Source of the DNA: an uncultured Paracoccaceae bacterium
GTDB lineage: Bacteria; Pseudomonadota; Alphaproteobacteria; Rhodobacterales; Rhodobacteraceae
NCBI GenBank assembly: GCA_947503935.1
Contig: CANNFR010000004.1
Location: forward strand, 310,001-374,000
Length of the DNA stretch: 64,000 bases
Direction: 5' to 3'
Shown: piece after piece, positions 45,037 to 53,140 of the stretch
Layout of the letters: each line of letters starts with the position of its first letter
Numbering within the stretch: position 1 is the stretch's first letter
Notes under the pieces: generated by a model
Databases searched by the model: none
Told to the model about the DNA's origin: nothing
What the model saw: the letters and a program-made list of their open reading frames with translations, nothing else
Program-made: the position numbers and the translations under genes

Positions 45037-46028
45037 TCGGCCGCGTCAACCGTGGCGGCGTAGACACTGGCCTGCGGCTGGGCATCGCCCTCCTCCGCGG
45101 CCAGAAACCGCTCGGCCTCCAAAGCGGCCATGCAGCCCATCCCCGCACTAGTTACGGCTTGGCGATAGACGTGATCGGTGATGTCGCCGGCCGCGAAGAC
45201 CCCGGGGATCGAGGTTTCGGTACTGTCGGGCTTGGTGACCACATAGCCGCCCATATGCGTCTCAAGCTGGTCTTTCACCAATTCCGAGGCGGGCGCATGG
45301 CCGATCGCCACGAAGAAGCCCGCGCATGGGATCTCGGTGATCTCACCGGTCTCGACATGGCGGGCCTTCACGCCGGTCACGCCCGCGCCGCCGGGTTCGC
45401 CCACGACGTCGGCAATCTCATGATCCCAGACGAACTCGATCTTGGGGTTCTTGAACAGCCGGTCCTGCATGATCTTTTCCGCGCGGAGCGAGTCGCGTCG
45501 GTGGACCAGCGTCACTTTGGTGGCGAAGTTGGTCAGGAACAGCGCCTCTTCCACCGCCGTATTGCCGCCGCCGACCACGACGATCTCCTTGCCGCGATAA
45601 AAGAAGCCGTCGCAAGTGGCGCAGGCCGAGACGCCGAAGCCCTTCAGCGCCTCTTCCGACGCGAGGCCCAGCCATTTGGCCTGCGCGCCGGTCGCCAGGA
45701 TCACTGCATCGGCGGTATAGGTCGTGCCGCTGTCGCCCTCAGCCGTGAACGGGCGCTTCGAAAGGTCAAGTGACTGGATGTAGTCGCTGATGATCTCGGT
45801 GCCCATGGCCTTGGCGTGCTCTTCCATCCGCACCATCAGATCGGGGCCCTGCACATGGGTGTCGCCGGGCCAGTTCTCGACCTCGGTCGTGGTGGTCAGC
45901 TGGCCGCCGGGCTGGATGCCCTGGACGAGGATCGGGTTCAGCATCGCCCGGCTGGCATAGACGCCCGCCGTGTAGCCCGCGGGGCCCGAGCCGATGATCA
46001 GAACCTTGGTATGCCGTGTCTCGCCCAT
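45033..46028 (-). CDS. trxB: Thioredoxin-disulfide reductase
   Basis: 331 aa flavoenzyme reducing thioredoxin with NADPH. FAD motif VLIIGSGPAGYTAGVYASRA, redox CxxC in SACATCDGFFY (about residues 143-146), NADPH motif VVVGGGNTAVEEALFL and C-terminal GVFAAGDITDHVYRQAVTSAGMGC are diagnostic. The start at 46028 (MGETRH) has GAGGGG 8 nt upstream; four earlier codons were dropped. Divergent from the Lrp gene; the downstream RES gene is coupled by an ATGA overlap. Confidence 0.96.
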   Translation of the reverse strand: MGETRHTKVLIIGSGPAGYTAGVYASRAMLNPILVQGIQPGGQLTTTTEVENWPGDTHVQGPDLMVRMEEHAKAMGTEIISDYIQSLDLSKRPFTAEGDSGTTYTADAVILATGAQAKWLGLASEEALKGFGVSACATCDGFFYRGKEIVVVGGGNTAVEEALFLTNFATKVTLVHRRDSLRAEKIMQDRLFKNPKIEFVWDHEIADVVGEPGGAGVTGVKARHVETGEITEIPCAGFFVAIGHAPASELVKDQLETHMGGYVVTKPDSTETSIPGVFAAGDITDHVYRQAVTSAGMGCMAALEAERFLAAEEGDAQPQASVYAATVDAAE

Positions 46029-46203
46029 CGGACCCCTCACTACTATCGCTGCTGAGGCACCTGATATAATCCGCCAAGCCCGTCAGCGAAAGCCCTTGCA
46101 TAGCAGACATGCCGAAACGGAATGTTGCGCGATCTTGAAATAATATTGCGCCCATCACATGTGTGGCGTAAGGTTTGACAAAGTTTAGAAAAAGGGACGC
46201 TGG

Positions 46204-46704
46204 GTGCCGGGAATGAAGCTTGATCCGATCGATCGCATGATACTGGCCGAATTGCAGGCGGATGGCCGGATGACCAATGTCGAATTGGCCCGCCGCGTCG
46301 GCATCTCGGCGCCGCCCTGTCTGCGCCGCGTCCGTACGCTGGAAGAGCAGGGCTATATCCGCGGCTACCACGCCGATGTCGATGCCCGCGAATTGGGGTT
46401 CGAGGTGCAGGTTTTCGCCATGGTTGGGCTGCACAGCCAGGCCGAGGCCGACCTCTCGGCGTTTGAGGCGCGATGCCGCGACTGGCCTCTGGTCCGCGAA
46501 TGCCACATGCTGAACGGCGAGATCGATTTCATCCTGAAATGCGTGGCGCCGGATCTGTCGACGTTTCAGAGCTTTCTGACCGAACACTTGACCGCGGCGC
46601 CCAATGTGGCCAGCGTCAAGACCTCCCTGGTGATCCGCGGCGCCAAGGATGACCCCGGCGTGCCCTTCGAGGTGTTGGAGGAGCGCTTGGCGCGATCCGC
46701 CTGA
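46204..46704 (+). CDS. Lrp/AsnC-family transcriptional regulator
   Basis: 166 aa. N-terminal HTH (LDPIDRMILAELQADGRMTNVELARRVGISAPPCLRRVRTLEEQGYI, about 5-50), C-terminal RAM/AsnC effector domain (HADVDARELGFEVQVFAMVG, then a beta-alpha region). It probably senses an amino acid or similar small molecule. The start is GTG at 46204, or ATG at 46213 (MKLDPIDR); the purine-rich GGGACG is about 5-14 nt away so either may serve. Divergent to trxB across 175 nt. Confidence 0.93.
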   Translation: MPGMKLDPIDRMILAELQADGRMTNVELARRVGISAPPCLRRVRTLEEQGYIRGYHADVDARELGFEVQVFAMVGLHSQAEADLSAFEARCRDWPLVRECHMLNGEIDFILKCVAPDLSTFQSFLTEHLTAAPNVASVKTSLVIRGAKDDPGVPFEVLEERLARSA

Positions 46705-46777
46705 CGGGGGCCCATGGCGGGCCCCTTTGGCTTGTGCTAGCAGAGGCGAAAATGCCTCTGCCCGGAGCCCCCGCCCC

Positions 46778-48412
46778 ATGCCCAGCCCTGACAAGACCCA
46801 AGTGATCCGCGCCTATCAGGCGGCCCAGCGCCTGCAGGCGCAAGGCAAGGCCGATGAGGCTCTGGCCGCCTATCGCCGCATCGCCAAGGCGGCCCCCCGG
46901 CTGCCCGAAGTACCGTTTCAGATCGCGCGCATCCTGGCGGACCAGGGCAATTGGCCCGACGCCCGCGCGGCGGTCGAGGCGGCGCTGAAGCTGAAGCCCA
47001 AGGAAGAGGCGATCTGGGCCGTGCTGGTCGACATCGCGAAGAATGACGGCAAGCCGGCCGCCATTTTGGCACGGGCGAGGAAGGCCGGGCTGTCCGATGT
47101 GGCCCTGGCCCGGCTTGACGCGCGCGCGAAAGTGCCGATCGCCCGGTCGGCCGAACCCGTGGTGCCGGGCGCGGCCGAGCCGTTTATCCGCCGCGCGTCC
47201 GAGGCCACCAGGGCGGGCGATGATGCAGGCGCGCGCAAGCTGCTCGACCGGGCGCTGGCCAAGGCGCCGGGATCGGCGCCGGTCCTGATCCGTCGGGCCG
47301 AGACGCTGATGACATCGGGCGAACTGGACGCCGCGCGCGCCGACGCCAAGGCCGCGGTCGAGGCCGCGCCAGAGGTGGGCGGCTATTGGCGGGTCTGGGC
47401 GCGGGGCCGCAAGGTTATGGCCGACGATCCTCTGCTGACCCAGCTTGAGGCGCGCTATTCCGAGGCCGAGAACGGCAGCGATCACCGCCGCCAGATGGGC
47501 TTCGCGTTGGCCAAGGCGATGGAGGATATCGGCGCGGATGACCGGATGTTCGGCTACCTCAACGAGGCGAACGCCCTGACGGCCGACCGCTTTCCCTACA
47601 ACCACGCCGCCGATCTGGAAGTGGCCGAGCTGCTGCGCAACGCGTATACGGCCGATCTGGTCGCCGAATGGGACGGCAAGGGCGATGACAGCGTCGCGCC
47701 GATTTTCGTGACCGGCATGCCGCGATCGGGCACGACGCTGGTTGAGCAGATCCTGGCCTCACATTCGCAGGTGACAGGCGGGGGAGAGCTGGCGTTGCTC
47801 TACAAGCCGCTCGCCGATATCGCCCGGCGGATCGACCTGGACGGGGTGAAGGCGGGCGCGGACTTTGCTAAGGCGGGTGCGGCTTTCGCGACCCAGATGG
47901 CGCGCCGCTTTCCGAAGGCGGCCCGCATGACCGACAAGTCGATCGCCACCTATGCGGTGTTGGGCTACGTGCCTCTGGCGCTGCCGCGCGCCAAAATCAT
48001 CGTGGTGCGCCGCGATCCGCGCGATACCTGCTTGTCGGTCCTGAAAACGCAGTTCGCCGACGGCCAGCACCGCTATTCCTATTCAATGGAATCGACGGCC
48101 GCCTTCTACAAGCTCTTCGCCGGTCAGGTCGCGTTCTGGCGCGAGCGGGCGCCCGAGGCGTTCATCGAAGTACAATACGAAGACCTGGTGGCTGACCTTG
48201 AGGGGCAGTCCAGGCGTCTTCTGGACGCATGTGATCTGGAGTGGGAGGAGGGCGTTCTCGACTTCCATACCGCCGAGCGGAAGGTCAAAACGCTGAGCAC
48301 CGCGCAGGTGCGGCAACCGATCTATTCAAGCTCGGTCGGGGCTTGGAAGCGTCATGAGGCCGACCTCGCGCCGCTTTTCGCGGCGCTGGGCCCGATTGAC
48401 GCCTTGCCTTAG
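46778..48412 (+). CDS. TPR-sulfotransferase fusion protein
   Basis: 544 aa. N-terminal tetratricopeptide-like repeats (about 10-230: VIRAYQAAQRLQAQGKADEALAAYRRIAK, RRAETLMTSGELDAARADAKAAVEAAPEVGGYW), C-terminal sulfotransferase domain with the 5'-phosphosulfate binding motif VTGMPRSGTTLVEQIL (about 310) and the 3'-phosphate motif VVRRDPRDTCLSVLK (about 405). Uses PAPS, which sat-cysC at 42.7 kb can make. The acceptor is unknown; similar proteins sulfate lipids or polysaccharides. Start at 46778 chosen because upstream codons lie in the lrp tail. Confidence 0.9.
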   Translation: MPSPDKTQVIRAYQAAQRLQAQGKADEALAAYRRIAKAAPRLPEVPFQIARILADQGNWPDARAAVEAALKLKPKEEAIWAVLVDIAKNDGKPAAILARARKAGLSDVALARLDARAKVPIARSAEPVVPGAAEPFIRRASEATRAGDDAGARKLLDRALAKAPGSAPVLIRRAETLMTSGELDAARADAKAAVEAAPEVGGYWRVWARGRKVMADDPLLTQLEARYSEAENGSDHRRQMGFALAKAMEDIGADDRMFGYLNEANALTADRFPYNHAADLEVAELLRNAYTADLVAEWDGKGDDSVAPIFVTGMPRSGTTLVEQILASHSQVTGGGELALLYKPLADIARRIDLDGVKAGADFAKAGAAFATQMARRFPKAARMTDKSIATYAVLGYVPLALPRAKIIVVRRDPRDTCLSVLKTQFADGQHRYSYSMESTAAFYKLFAGQVAFWRERAPEAFIEVQYEDLVADLEGQSRRLLDACDLEWEEGVLDFHTAERKVKTLSTAQVRQPIYSSSVGAWKRHEADLAPLFAALGPIDALP

Positions 48413-48525
48413 GCGGCGGCCAGGGTGGCAGCGCGGCGGCGGCGTGCCGAGCGGCCGTAAGGAAGGGCAACGCCTTCTTCGGTGTTGTCGAGCATCCAGC
48501 GCATCCAGCGGCGATTGGCTTTCAT
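48409..48525 (-). CDS. Small Arg-rich protein, 38 aa
   Basis: Very short but with a strong GGGAGA site 7 nt before the ATG at 48525. The peptide MKANRRWMRWML then TEEGVALPYGRSARRRRAAT has a hydrophobic-aromatic N-terminus, a proline-containing middle and an arginine cluster. The pattern recalls short Rhodobacteraceae proteins of the type M-K-x-N-x-x-W-x-x-x-M-L ... LPWARGxRR. Function unknown. It converges on the sulfotransferase gene, with stop codons interleaved at 48409-48412. Confidence 0.65.
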   Translation of the reverse strand: MKANRRWMRWMLDNTEEGVALPYGRSARRRRAATLAAA

Positions 48526-48825
48526 TTGATCGTCTCCCGTTCCCGTCCCGTGGGATGACATTTCCGTCGTCCCGTTAGGATCGAATAAAGCGGGCCATTG
48601 GGGCGCCAGAATGACCGGGTCGTGAAACTTTGACCGAAACTCCAAAGTTGACGTCCACGGAATGTGGCGCCTTTCTCAGGGTGCAGGCTGATGCGTTTCT
48701 TTCGGAAAAACAGAGTGTTGGTGGATCTGTTGCCGCGGCGTCAACAATATATCTGGTGGCGGCGTGAAGAGATTGTGGCAGAAATCCGCTTATTGCCGCC
48801 TTGATCTTTGCTCTGCCCGTGGCTG
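48526..48825. other. Intergenic region between the small gene and pgeF
   Basis: 300 nt without a supported gene. It contains a perfect 7-bp dyad AACTTTG-N10-CAAAGTT at 48626-48649, about 100 nt upstream of the 38-aa gene, which may be an operator or hairpin. A 120-codon reading overlaps pgeF and has no ribosome site. Confidence 0.6.
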
Positions 48826-49584
48826 TCAGAGCATGACCGCCGACAGAAGACGCCCGTAATCGGCCTCGGCCTCGTGCACGGAGCGGCGATAGGAATAGAA
48901 GCGCGCGGGATCCGAATAGGTGCAATGGCCGGTCCATTCGGCATGGCCGACGCCCGCTTCGCGCAACAGGTGCAAGCCGAAACCGGGCAGGTCGAATTGC
49001 ACGCGGTCGCCCTTGCCGCCCGCGAAAAAGCGGCTGTAATCGGGATCTTCGTCGAGGAAGCGGTCCATGAATTCGGGGCCGACCTCATAGGCGCGCTGGC
49101 TGATCGTGGGGCCGATGGCGGCGTGGATGTCGATGCGATGTGCGCCCAGACGCTCCATCGCCGCGACGGTTTCCTCGATCACGCCGTCCAGCGCGCCTTT
49201 CCAGCCGGCATGGGCCGCGCCGATCACGCCGGCCTCGGGATCGGCCAGCAACACAGGCTCGCAATCGGCGGTCAGAACGGCCAGCGCGATGCCAGGCGTC
49301 GCGGTGACCAGCCCGTCCGCCCGCGGCCGGGTGCCGTTCAGCGGTGCCGTCACCTCGACCACATCGGCTGAATGCACCTGATCGACGGTGACCAGGGCTT
49401 CGGGCTCCACCCCCAGCGTTTGGGCCACCCGCTTGCGGTTGATCGCCACGCATTCGGACAGATCGGACGAGCCGGGGCCACAGTTCAGCCCGGCGAAGAT
49501 GCCTGACGAGGCGCCGCCCTTGCGGGTGAAGAACCCGTGCGACACGCCGGACAAGGCTTCGGATCTGAGGACTTCCAGTGTCAT
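48826..49584 (-). CDS. pgeF: Peptidoglycan editing factor (YfiH/laccase-domain)
   Basis: 252 aa. Multi-copper-polyphenol-oxidase-like fold that in E. coli removes aberrant Ser from peptidoglycan precursors. Conserved elements: HGFFTRKGGASSGIFAGLNCG, VHSADVVEV (His), TADCEPVLLADPEAGVIGAAHAGWKGALDGVI (Cys and His metal ligands) and AIGPTISQRAYEVG. Overlaps the methyltransferase gene by ATGA (49581-49584). Confidence 0.93.
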   Translation of the reverse strand: MTLEVLRSEALSGVSHGFFTRKGGASSGIFAGLNCGPGSSDLSECVAINRKRVAQTLGVEPEALVTVDQVHSADVVEVTAPLNGTRPRADGLVTATPGIALAVLTADCEPVLLADPEAGVIGAAHAGWKGALDGVIEETVAAMERLGAHRIDIHAAIGPTISQRAYEVGPEFMDRFLDEDPDYSRFFAGGKGDRVQFDLPGFGLHLLREAGVGHAEWTGHCTYSDPARFYSYRRSVHEAEADYGRLLSAVML

Positions 49585-50639
49585 GCGAAACCAGGAGGGG
49601 CGGGGACGTCCCGCGGATAGATGGCAACCGACTTGAAGAGCCTCCCCATTTCATCGGGGTGCGTCAAGCGTCTGTGTGCGGCGATGTGATCTGACAGGGC
49701 AGGTTCGCCCAGATTTGCGGCAAGCGCCTGGGCCCGGGCGGTGATGCCCAGCCGCTCGAGAAGCACACCTTGCGGGGTCATCGGCGTCACGGCGGCGGGC
49801 GACGCGCAGAGCGTCAGCGCCTCGAAATCGACATGGGCTGTCAGGTCCGACTGGCCGGGCCGGGCCAGCGGGCTGTCATATTCGTGATCCTTCACGGCCT
49901 GCAGCGTATCGCCTTTTGAGCGCCAATCGCCGTAATCAAGCACCAGCGCCGCGCCGCCATGGGCCGCGATCCGGCGGCCGATTTCTGTCGCGATGGCGGG
50001 CAGGGCCGGGCAGATCTCAACCATATCGCCGGTGGCGGTGTCGTCCAGCCGGTGCTGCAGCATGGCGACGGGCATCGGGTCGGTCAGCCCGAAGGACAGC
50101 GCGCCGTCCCTCACGCCGATCTGGCGTTCACGCCAGCCGCCCTCATCCCGCACGAATTGGCGGATTGGCAGGGCATCGAAGAATTCATTGGCCATCAGGA
50201 AAAGTGGCCCCTCGGGCAGGGCGGTGATCTGATCGTGCCAGGTGATTTCGGGCCCGAGGATCTTGGCCTGGGCGGCGCGAAGCGCGGGAGAGGCCTCAAC
50301 CAGATGCACCTCGATGGCGGCGCGGAAATCGGGCAGGGCGCGGGCCGCGCGCAACACGTCAGCCATCAGCGTGCCGCGGCCCGGCCCAAGCTCGGCCAAC
50401 ACAACGCGATCCGGTGCGCCCTGATCGGTCCAGGCCTGCGCCAGGCAGAGCCCCAGGCATTCGCCGAACATCTGACTGATCTCGGGCGCGGTGGTGAAAT
50501 CACCCTTCGCGCCCAGCGGGTCGCGGGTGGTGTAATAGCCGTGCTGCGGGTGCAGAAGACACTCGGCCATATACTCGGCCACGCTGATCGGCCCGGTGGC
50601 CGCGATGCGGCGGATCAGAAGGTCAGCCAGCGGCGTCAT
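49581..50639 (-). CDS. MidA/NDUFAF7-type SAM-dependent methyltransferase
   Basis: 352 aa. N-terminal ISVAEYMAECLLHPQHGYYTTRDPLGAKGDFTTAPEISQMFGE (about 18-60) and SAM motif VVLAELGPGRGTLMADVLRAAR (about 85) match the family DUF185/MidA (human homologue methylates an Arg of complex I). ANEFFDALPIRQF and GAALVLDYGDW are further signatures. The start at 50639 overlaps the lgt stop (ATGA). Part of the lgt-midA-pgeF operon. Confidence 0.92.
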   Translation of the reverse strand: MTPLADLLIRRIAATGPISVAEYMAECLLHPQHGYYTTRDPLGAKGDFTTAPEISQMFGECLGLCLAQAWTDQGAPDRVVLAELGPGRGTLMADVLRAARALPDFRAAIEVHLVEASPALRAAQAKILGPEITWHDQITALPEGPLFLMANEFFDALPIRQFVRDEGGWRERQIGVRDGALSFGLTDPMPVAMLQHRLDDTATGDMVEICPALPAIATEIGRRIAAHGGAALVLDYGDWRSKGDTLQAVKDHEYDSPLARPGQSDLTAHVDFEALTLCASPAAVTPMTPQGVLLERLGITARAQALAANLGEPALSDHIAAHRRLTHPDEMGRLFKSVAIYPRDVPAPPGFA

Positions 50640-51550
50640 GCAGCCCGGCGGGCGCGCAGGATCAGCCAGAGCCCGATCAGCACCATCGGCAGCGACAGAA
50701 CCTGGCCCATCGAAAGCCCCCATGTGTCGCTGAAGCGGATCACGTGGCCCAGCGGATTGTCGGGGGTAAGGTAATGCCCGTCGGCCTGCCTGAAGAGCTC
50801 AACGAAGGCGCGGGCCAGGCCGTAGCCTGCCAGAAACAGACCGGTGATCAGGCCGGGCCGCATCAACCCGCCACGCCAGACCGCGATCATGAGGATCAGG
50901 CCCAGCAACAGCCCCTCAAGCCCCGCCTGATAAAGCTGGGAGGGGTGGCGGGCCAGTTCGTCGCCACGATAGAACCACTCGCCCGCAACGGGGCAAAGCT
51001 GCTGGAGGGGGTCGACGCACATCTGCGGAAATTTCATCGCCCAGGGCACATCGGTCGGGCGGCCCCAAAGCTCGGCATTAATGAAATTCGCAAGCCGCCC
51101 GAAAAACAGCCCCGCCGGGGTGGCCACGGCCAGCGCATCGGCCAATTGCAGCTTGGGTATCCGGTGGCGCTGGGCAAAGAGCCAGGCCGCGATGATAACC
51201 CCCAGCATGCCGCCATGAAACGCCATGCCGCCCCGCCAGATGATCGGAATCTCCAGCGGATTTTCCAGATAATAGCCGGGCCGGTAGACAAAGACATAGA
51301 CCAGCCGCCCGCCCAGAATGATGCCGAGGATCACGTAGGTCAGCAGATCCTCGACCTCTTGTGGTGTCATAGGGCTTTGCTGCGCAGCCCAGAGGCGCGG
51401 GCGCTTGACCAACGCCACCACAATCCGCCAGCCCAGGATGATGCCCGCGATATAGGCCAGCGCATACCAGCGCAGTGCGAAATCGAAACTGCCGATCGAG
51501 ATCGAGAAGATCTCGGGCGAGATTTCGGGAAAGGGCAGGACCGCTTGCAT
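50636..51550 (-). CDS. lgt: Prolipoprotein diacylglyceryl transferase
   Basis: 304 aa inner-membrane enzyme with about seven helices that lipidates the lipobox cysteine. Signature GRLANFINAELWGRPTDVPWAM (Lgt signature), H-x-x-M-like FHGGMLGVIIA and RHPSQLYQAGLEG. The start at 51550 (MQAVLPFPEI) was chosen over 51613. First gene of lgt-midA-pgeF. It would modify the Mla lipoprotein encoded at 30436. Confidence 0.95.
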   Translation of the reverse strand: MQAVLPFPEISPEIFSISIGSFDFALRWYALAYIAGIILGWRIVVALVKRPRLWAAQQSPMTPQEVEDLLTYVILGIILGGRLVYVFVYRPGYYLENPLEIPIIWRGGMAFHGGMLGVIIAAWLFAQRHRIPKLQLADALAVATPAGLFFGRLANFINAELWGRPTDVPWAMKFPQMCVDPLQQLCPVAGEWFYRGDELARHPSQLYQAGLEGLLLGLILMIAVWRGGLMRPGLITGLFLAGYGLARAFVELFRQADGHYLTPDNPLGHVIRFSDTWGLSMGQVLSLPMVLIGLWLILRARRAA

Positions 51551-51642
51551 GGCCGATCTGTCGCTGGGCCTTGGGGGGAAGTCAACCTTGCGTTGGGGCC
51601 TCCCCACGCCCATATCTATGACAAAGCCACTGGAGGGCGATC

Positions 51643-51981
51643 ATGCAAAGCCGTAACAAGATACTCGACGATATCTCGCAGATGATGACGAACGCGATGG
51701 GCGTGGCCCAGGGCGCCAAGGACGAAGCGGGCACAGCGATGAAAAGCTGGATGGACCGCTGGATGGCCGAGCGCAATTTCGTCACGCGCGAGGAATTCGA
51801 CGCCGTGCGCGCCATGGCCCAGAAGGCCCGCGAAGAGAATGAGGCGCTGAAAGCCCGTCTGGATGCGATGGAGGGCAAGCCCGCCAAGACCGCGCCGAAA
51901 CGCGCGGCCGCCAAGAAGGCGGCGCCGAAATCTGCGACGAAGGCATCCGGCGGCACGTCGACACGCGCTAAGAAATCCTAA
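51643..51981 (+). CDS. ubiK: Ubiquinone biosynthesis accessory factor UbiK family (BMFP)
   Basis: 112 aa. N-terminal ILDDISQMMTNAMGVAQGAKDE and VTREEFDAVRAMAQKAREENEALKARLDAME (amphipathic helix then leucine-rich coiled coil) match UbiK/BMFP. The last 35 residues are an Ala/Lys-rich disordered tail. The protein assists ubiquinone synthesis in the cytoplasm/membrane. Divergent to lgt with 92 nt between. Confidence 0.85.
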   Translation: MQSRNKILDDISQMMTNAMGVAQGAKDEAGTAMKSWMDRWMAERNFVTREEFDAVRAMAQKAREENEALKARLDAMEGKPAKTAPKRAAAKKAAPKSATKASGGTSTRAKKS

Positions 51982-52025
51982 GGCGACGGCCGAAAGACCC
52001 CGTGTCAGGTCTTCAGGATTTCGCC

Positions 52026-52724
52026 TTAAACCTCGGCCGGGCCGTCGCCGTGTAACTGGCCTGACCAGACGACCCGGCCCAGAAGGGTCACCTTGCCGCG
52101 GTCCTCGCCCACCAGAATACGGGCCGGGGCCGCGACAGTCTCGGCGAAAATCACGGTGACGTCGGTCTGAAACTGTATCCGGGCCAGCGTCGCCCCACTG
52201 CCGTCGCGGCAACACCAGAGATGCGGGCCGCCATTCTGCCGGGCCGTCACGTCGATCAGCGCCACTTTGGGGTGTTCACTTGCCCCGTCCAACTGGCGCA
52301 CCGCCGCCAGGTTGGCAGGGTCAAGCCCCGCCGCCTCAAGCCAACGTTTTGAGAACGCCACCGGCGTCATCGGCGGGTCGCCTGCGCGATGCGAGACATC
52401 GTGCCAGCGCACCGGCACATAGCCCGCCCGTTCGGCATCGCGTTGGTGCAGCGCGGTAATGGCGGGGGCTTCCGCGAAACCGGGTGCCGCGGCCGCCTGC
52501 CGCCGGGGGCCCAGATAGAATTCCAGCCCCAGATATTCGAACAGCGCCTCAAGCCGGTCCACGCCGGGAAGGCGCCCCGCACGGATATCGCGGATCAAGC
52601 CATCATTGCCCACAACGTCCAGCGAGGCCCGACGCGCGGACATCTTTCGGTCACGCAGCCCGCCTTCCACGGCGGCCTGAATCCGGGTCTTAATTCTCTC
52701 TGTGCGTTCGGGTGTCACAAGCAT
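52026..52724 (-). CDS. HTH and S24-like regulator
   Basis: 232 aa. N-terminal HTH-like region (about 5-65: ERTERIKTRIQAAVEGGLRDRKMSARRASLDVVGNDGLIRDIRAGRLPG) with a C-terminal domain resembling the S24/LexA fold (LWCCRDGSGATLARIQFQTDVTV, GKVTLLGRVVWSGQL). The Ser/Lys autocleavage pair could not be confirmed. Similar Rhodobacterales proteins are annotated as XRE-family or S24 peptidase-like regulators. The start at 52724 gives the HTH; codons to 52790 overlap the upstream dyad. Confidence 0.75.
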   Translation of the reverse strand: MLVTPERTERIKTRIQAAVEGGLRDRKMSARRASLDVVGNDGLIRDIRAGRLPGVDRLEALFEYLGLEFYLGPRRQAAAAPGFAEAPAITALHQRDAERAGYVPVRWHDVSHRAGDPPMTPVAFSKRWLEAAGLDPANLAAVRQLDGASEHPKVALIDVTARQNGGPHLWCCRDGSGATLARIQFQTDVTVIFAETVAAPARILVGEDRGKVTLLGRVVWSGQLHGDGPAEV

Positions 52725-52771
52725 CGTCCGCGCACTTAAACAGACGATAGCCGAGAGATAAATCGCCTTTT

Positions 52772-52792
52772 GATTGTGTGAATGGAACAATC
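52772..52792. promoter_or_regulatory. Dyad operator candidate between the HTH gene and 52829 gene
   Basis: GATTGT-N9-ACAATC is a perfect 21-nt dyad directly beside a promoter-like TTGACG (52793-52798). A second dyad, AAGAT-N6-ATCTT, lies at 52803-52818. Both may be binding sites for the divergently encoded HTH protein. Confidence 0.4.
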
Positions 52793-52828
52793 TTGACGCG
52801 GCAAGATTTTTATATCTTATTGAGGTGA

Positions 52829-53140
52829 TTGGGAAAAGTTTGGTCGCGCCTGATTCCGTTAACCTTTGTTAACGATTTCGCGCGGCTCCGGGGTGGGAAA
52901 GGCAACGGCGACTTGGCTGAACAAACAGCGTCCGAGACCTGGCGCATGGTTGAAACCCACCTGGCAGAAGTGCGCCTGGCCCGGCAGGTGATGTCTGACC
53001 CCGCAGCCCCGCAGCAGGCGCGCGACGACGCGACCGGCCGCTACGTGCGCGCGGCCGACGCGTTGATCGATGATCTGGAAGTGCTGCGAACCGATGGCGT
53101 GCTGCGAGCGATCGCCGATTTTCTAGGTGGCCGCGCCTAG
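52829..53140 (+). CDS. Small hypothetical helical protein
   Basis: 103 aa as the longest reading; the start is uncertain. The 52829 start is a TTG only 30 nt after the promoter-like element; a later TTG at 52913 follows GGGAAAGG by 10 nt, and ATG at 52946 begins MVETHLAEVRLARQVM. The C-terminal ATGRYVRAADALIDDLEVLRTDG is helical. No family recognised. A dyad CGTTAAC-CTTT-GTTAACG lies at 52857-52874, inside the reading if the first start is used, which favours a later start. It abuts the convergent oxidoreductase gene. Confidence 0.5.
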   Translation: MGKVWSRLIPLTFVNDFARLRGGKGNGDLAEQTASETWRMVETHLAEVRLARQVMSDPAAPQQARDDATGRYVRAADALIDDLEVLRTDGVLRAIADFLGGRA

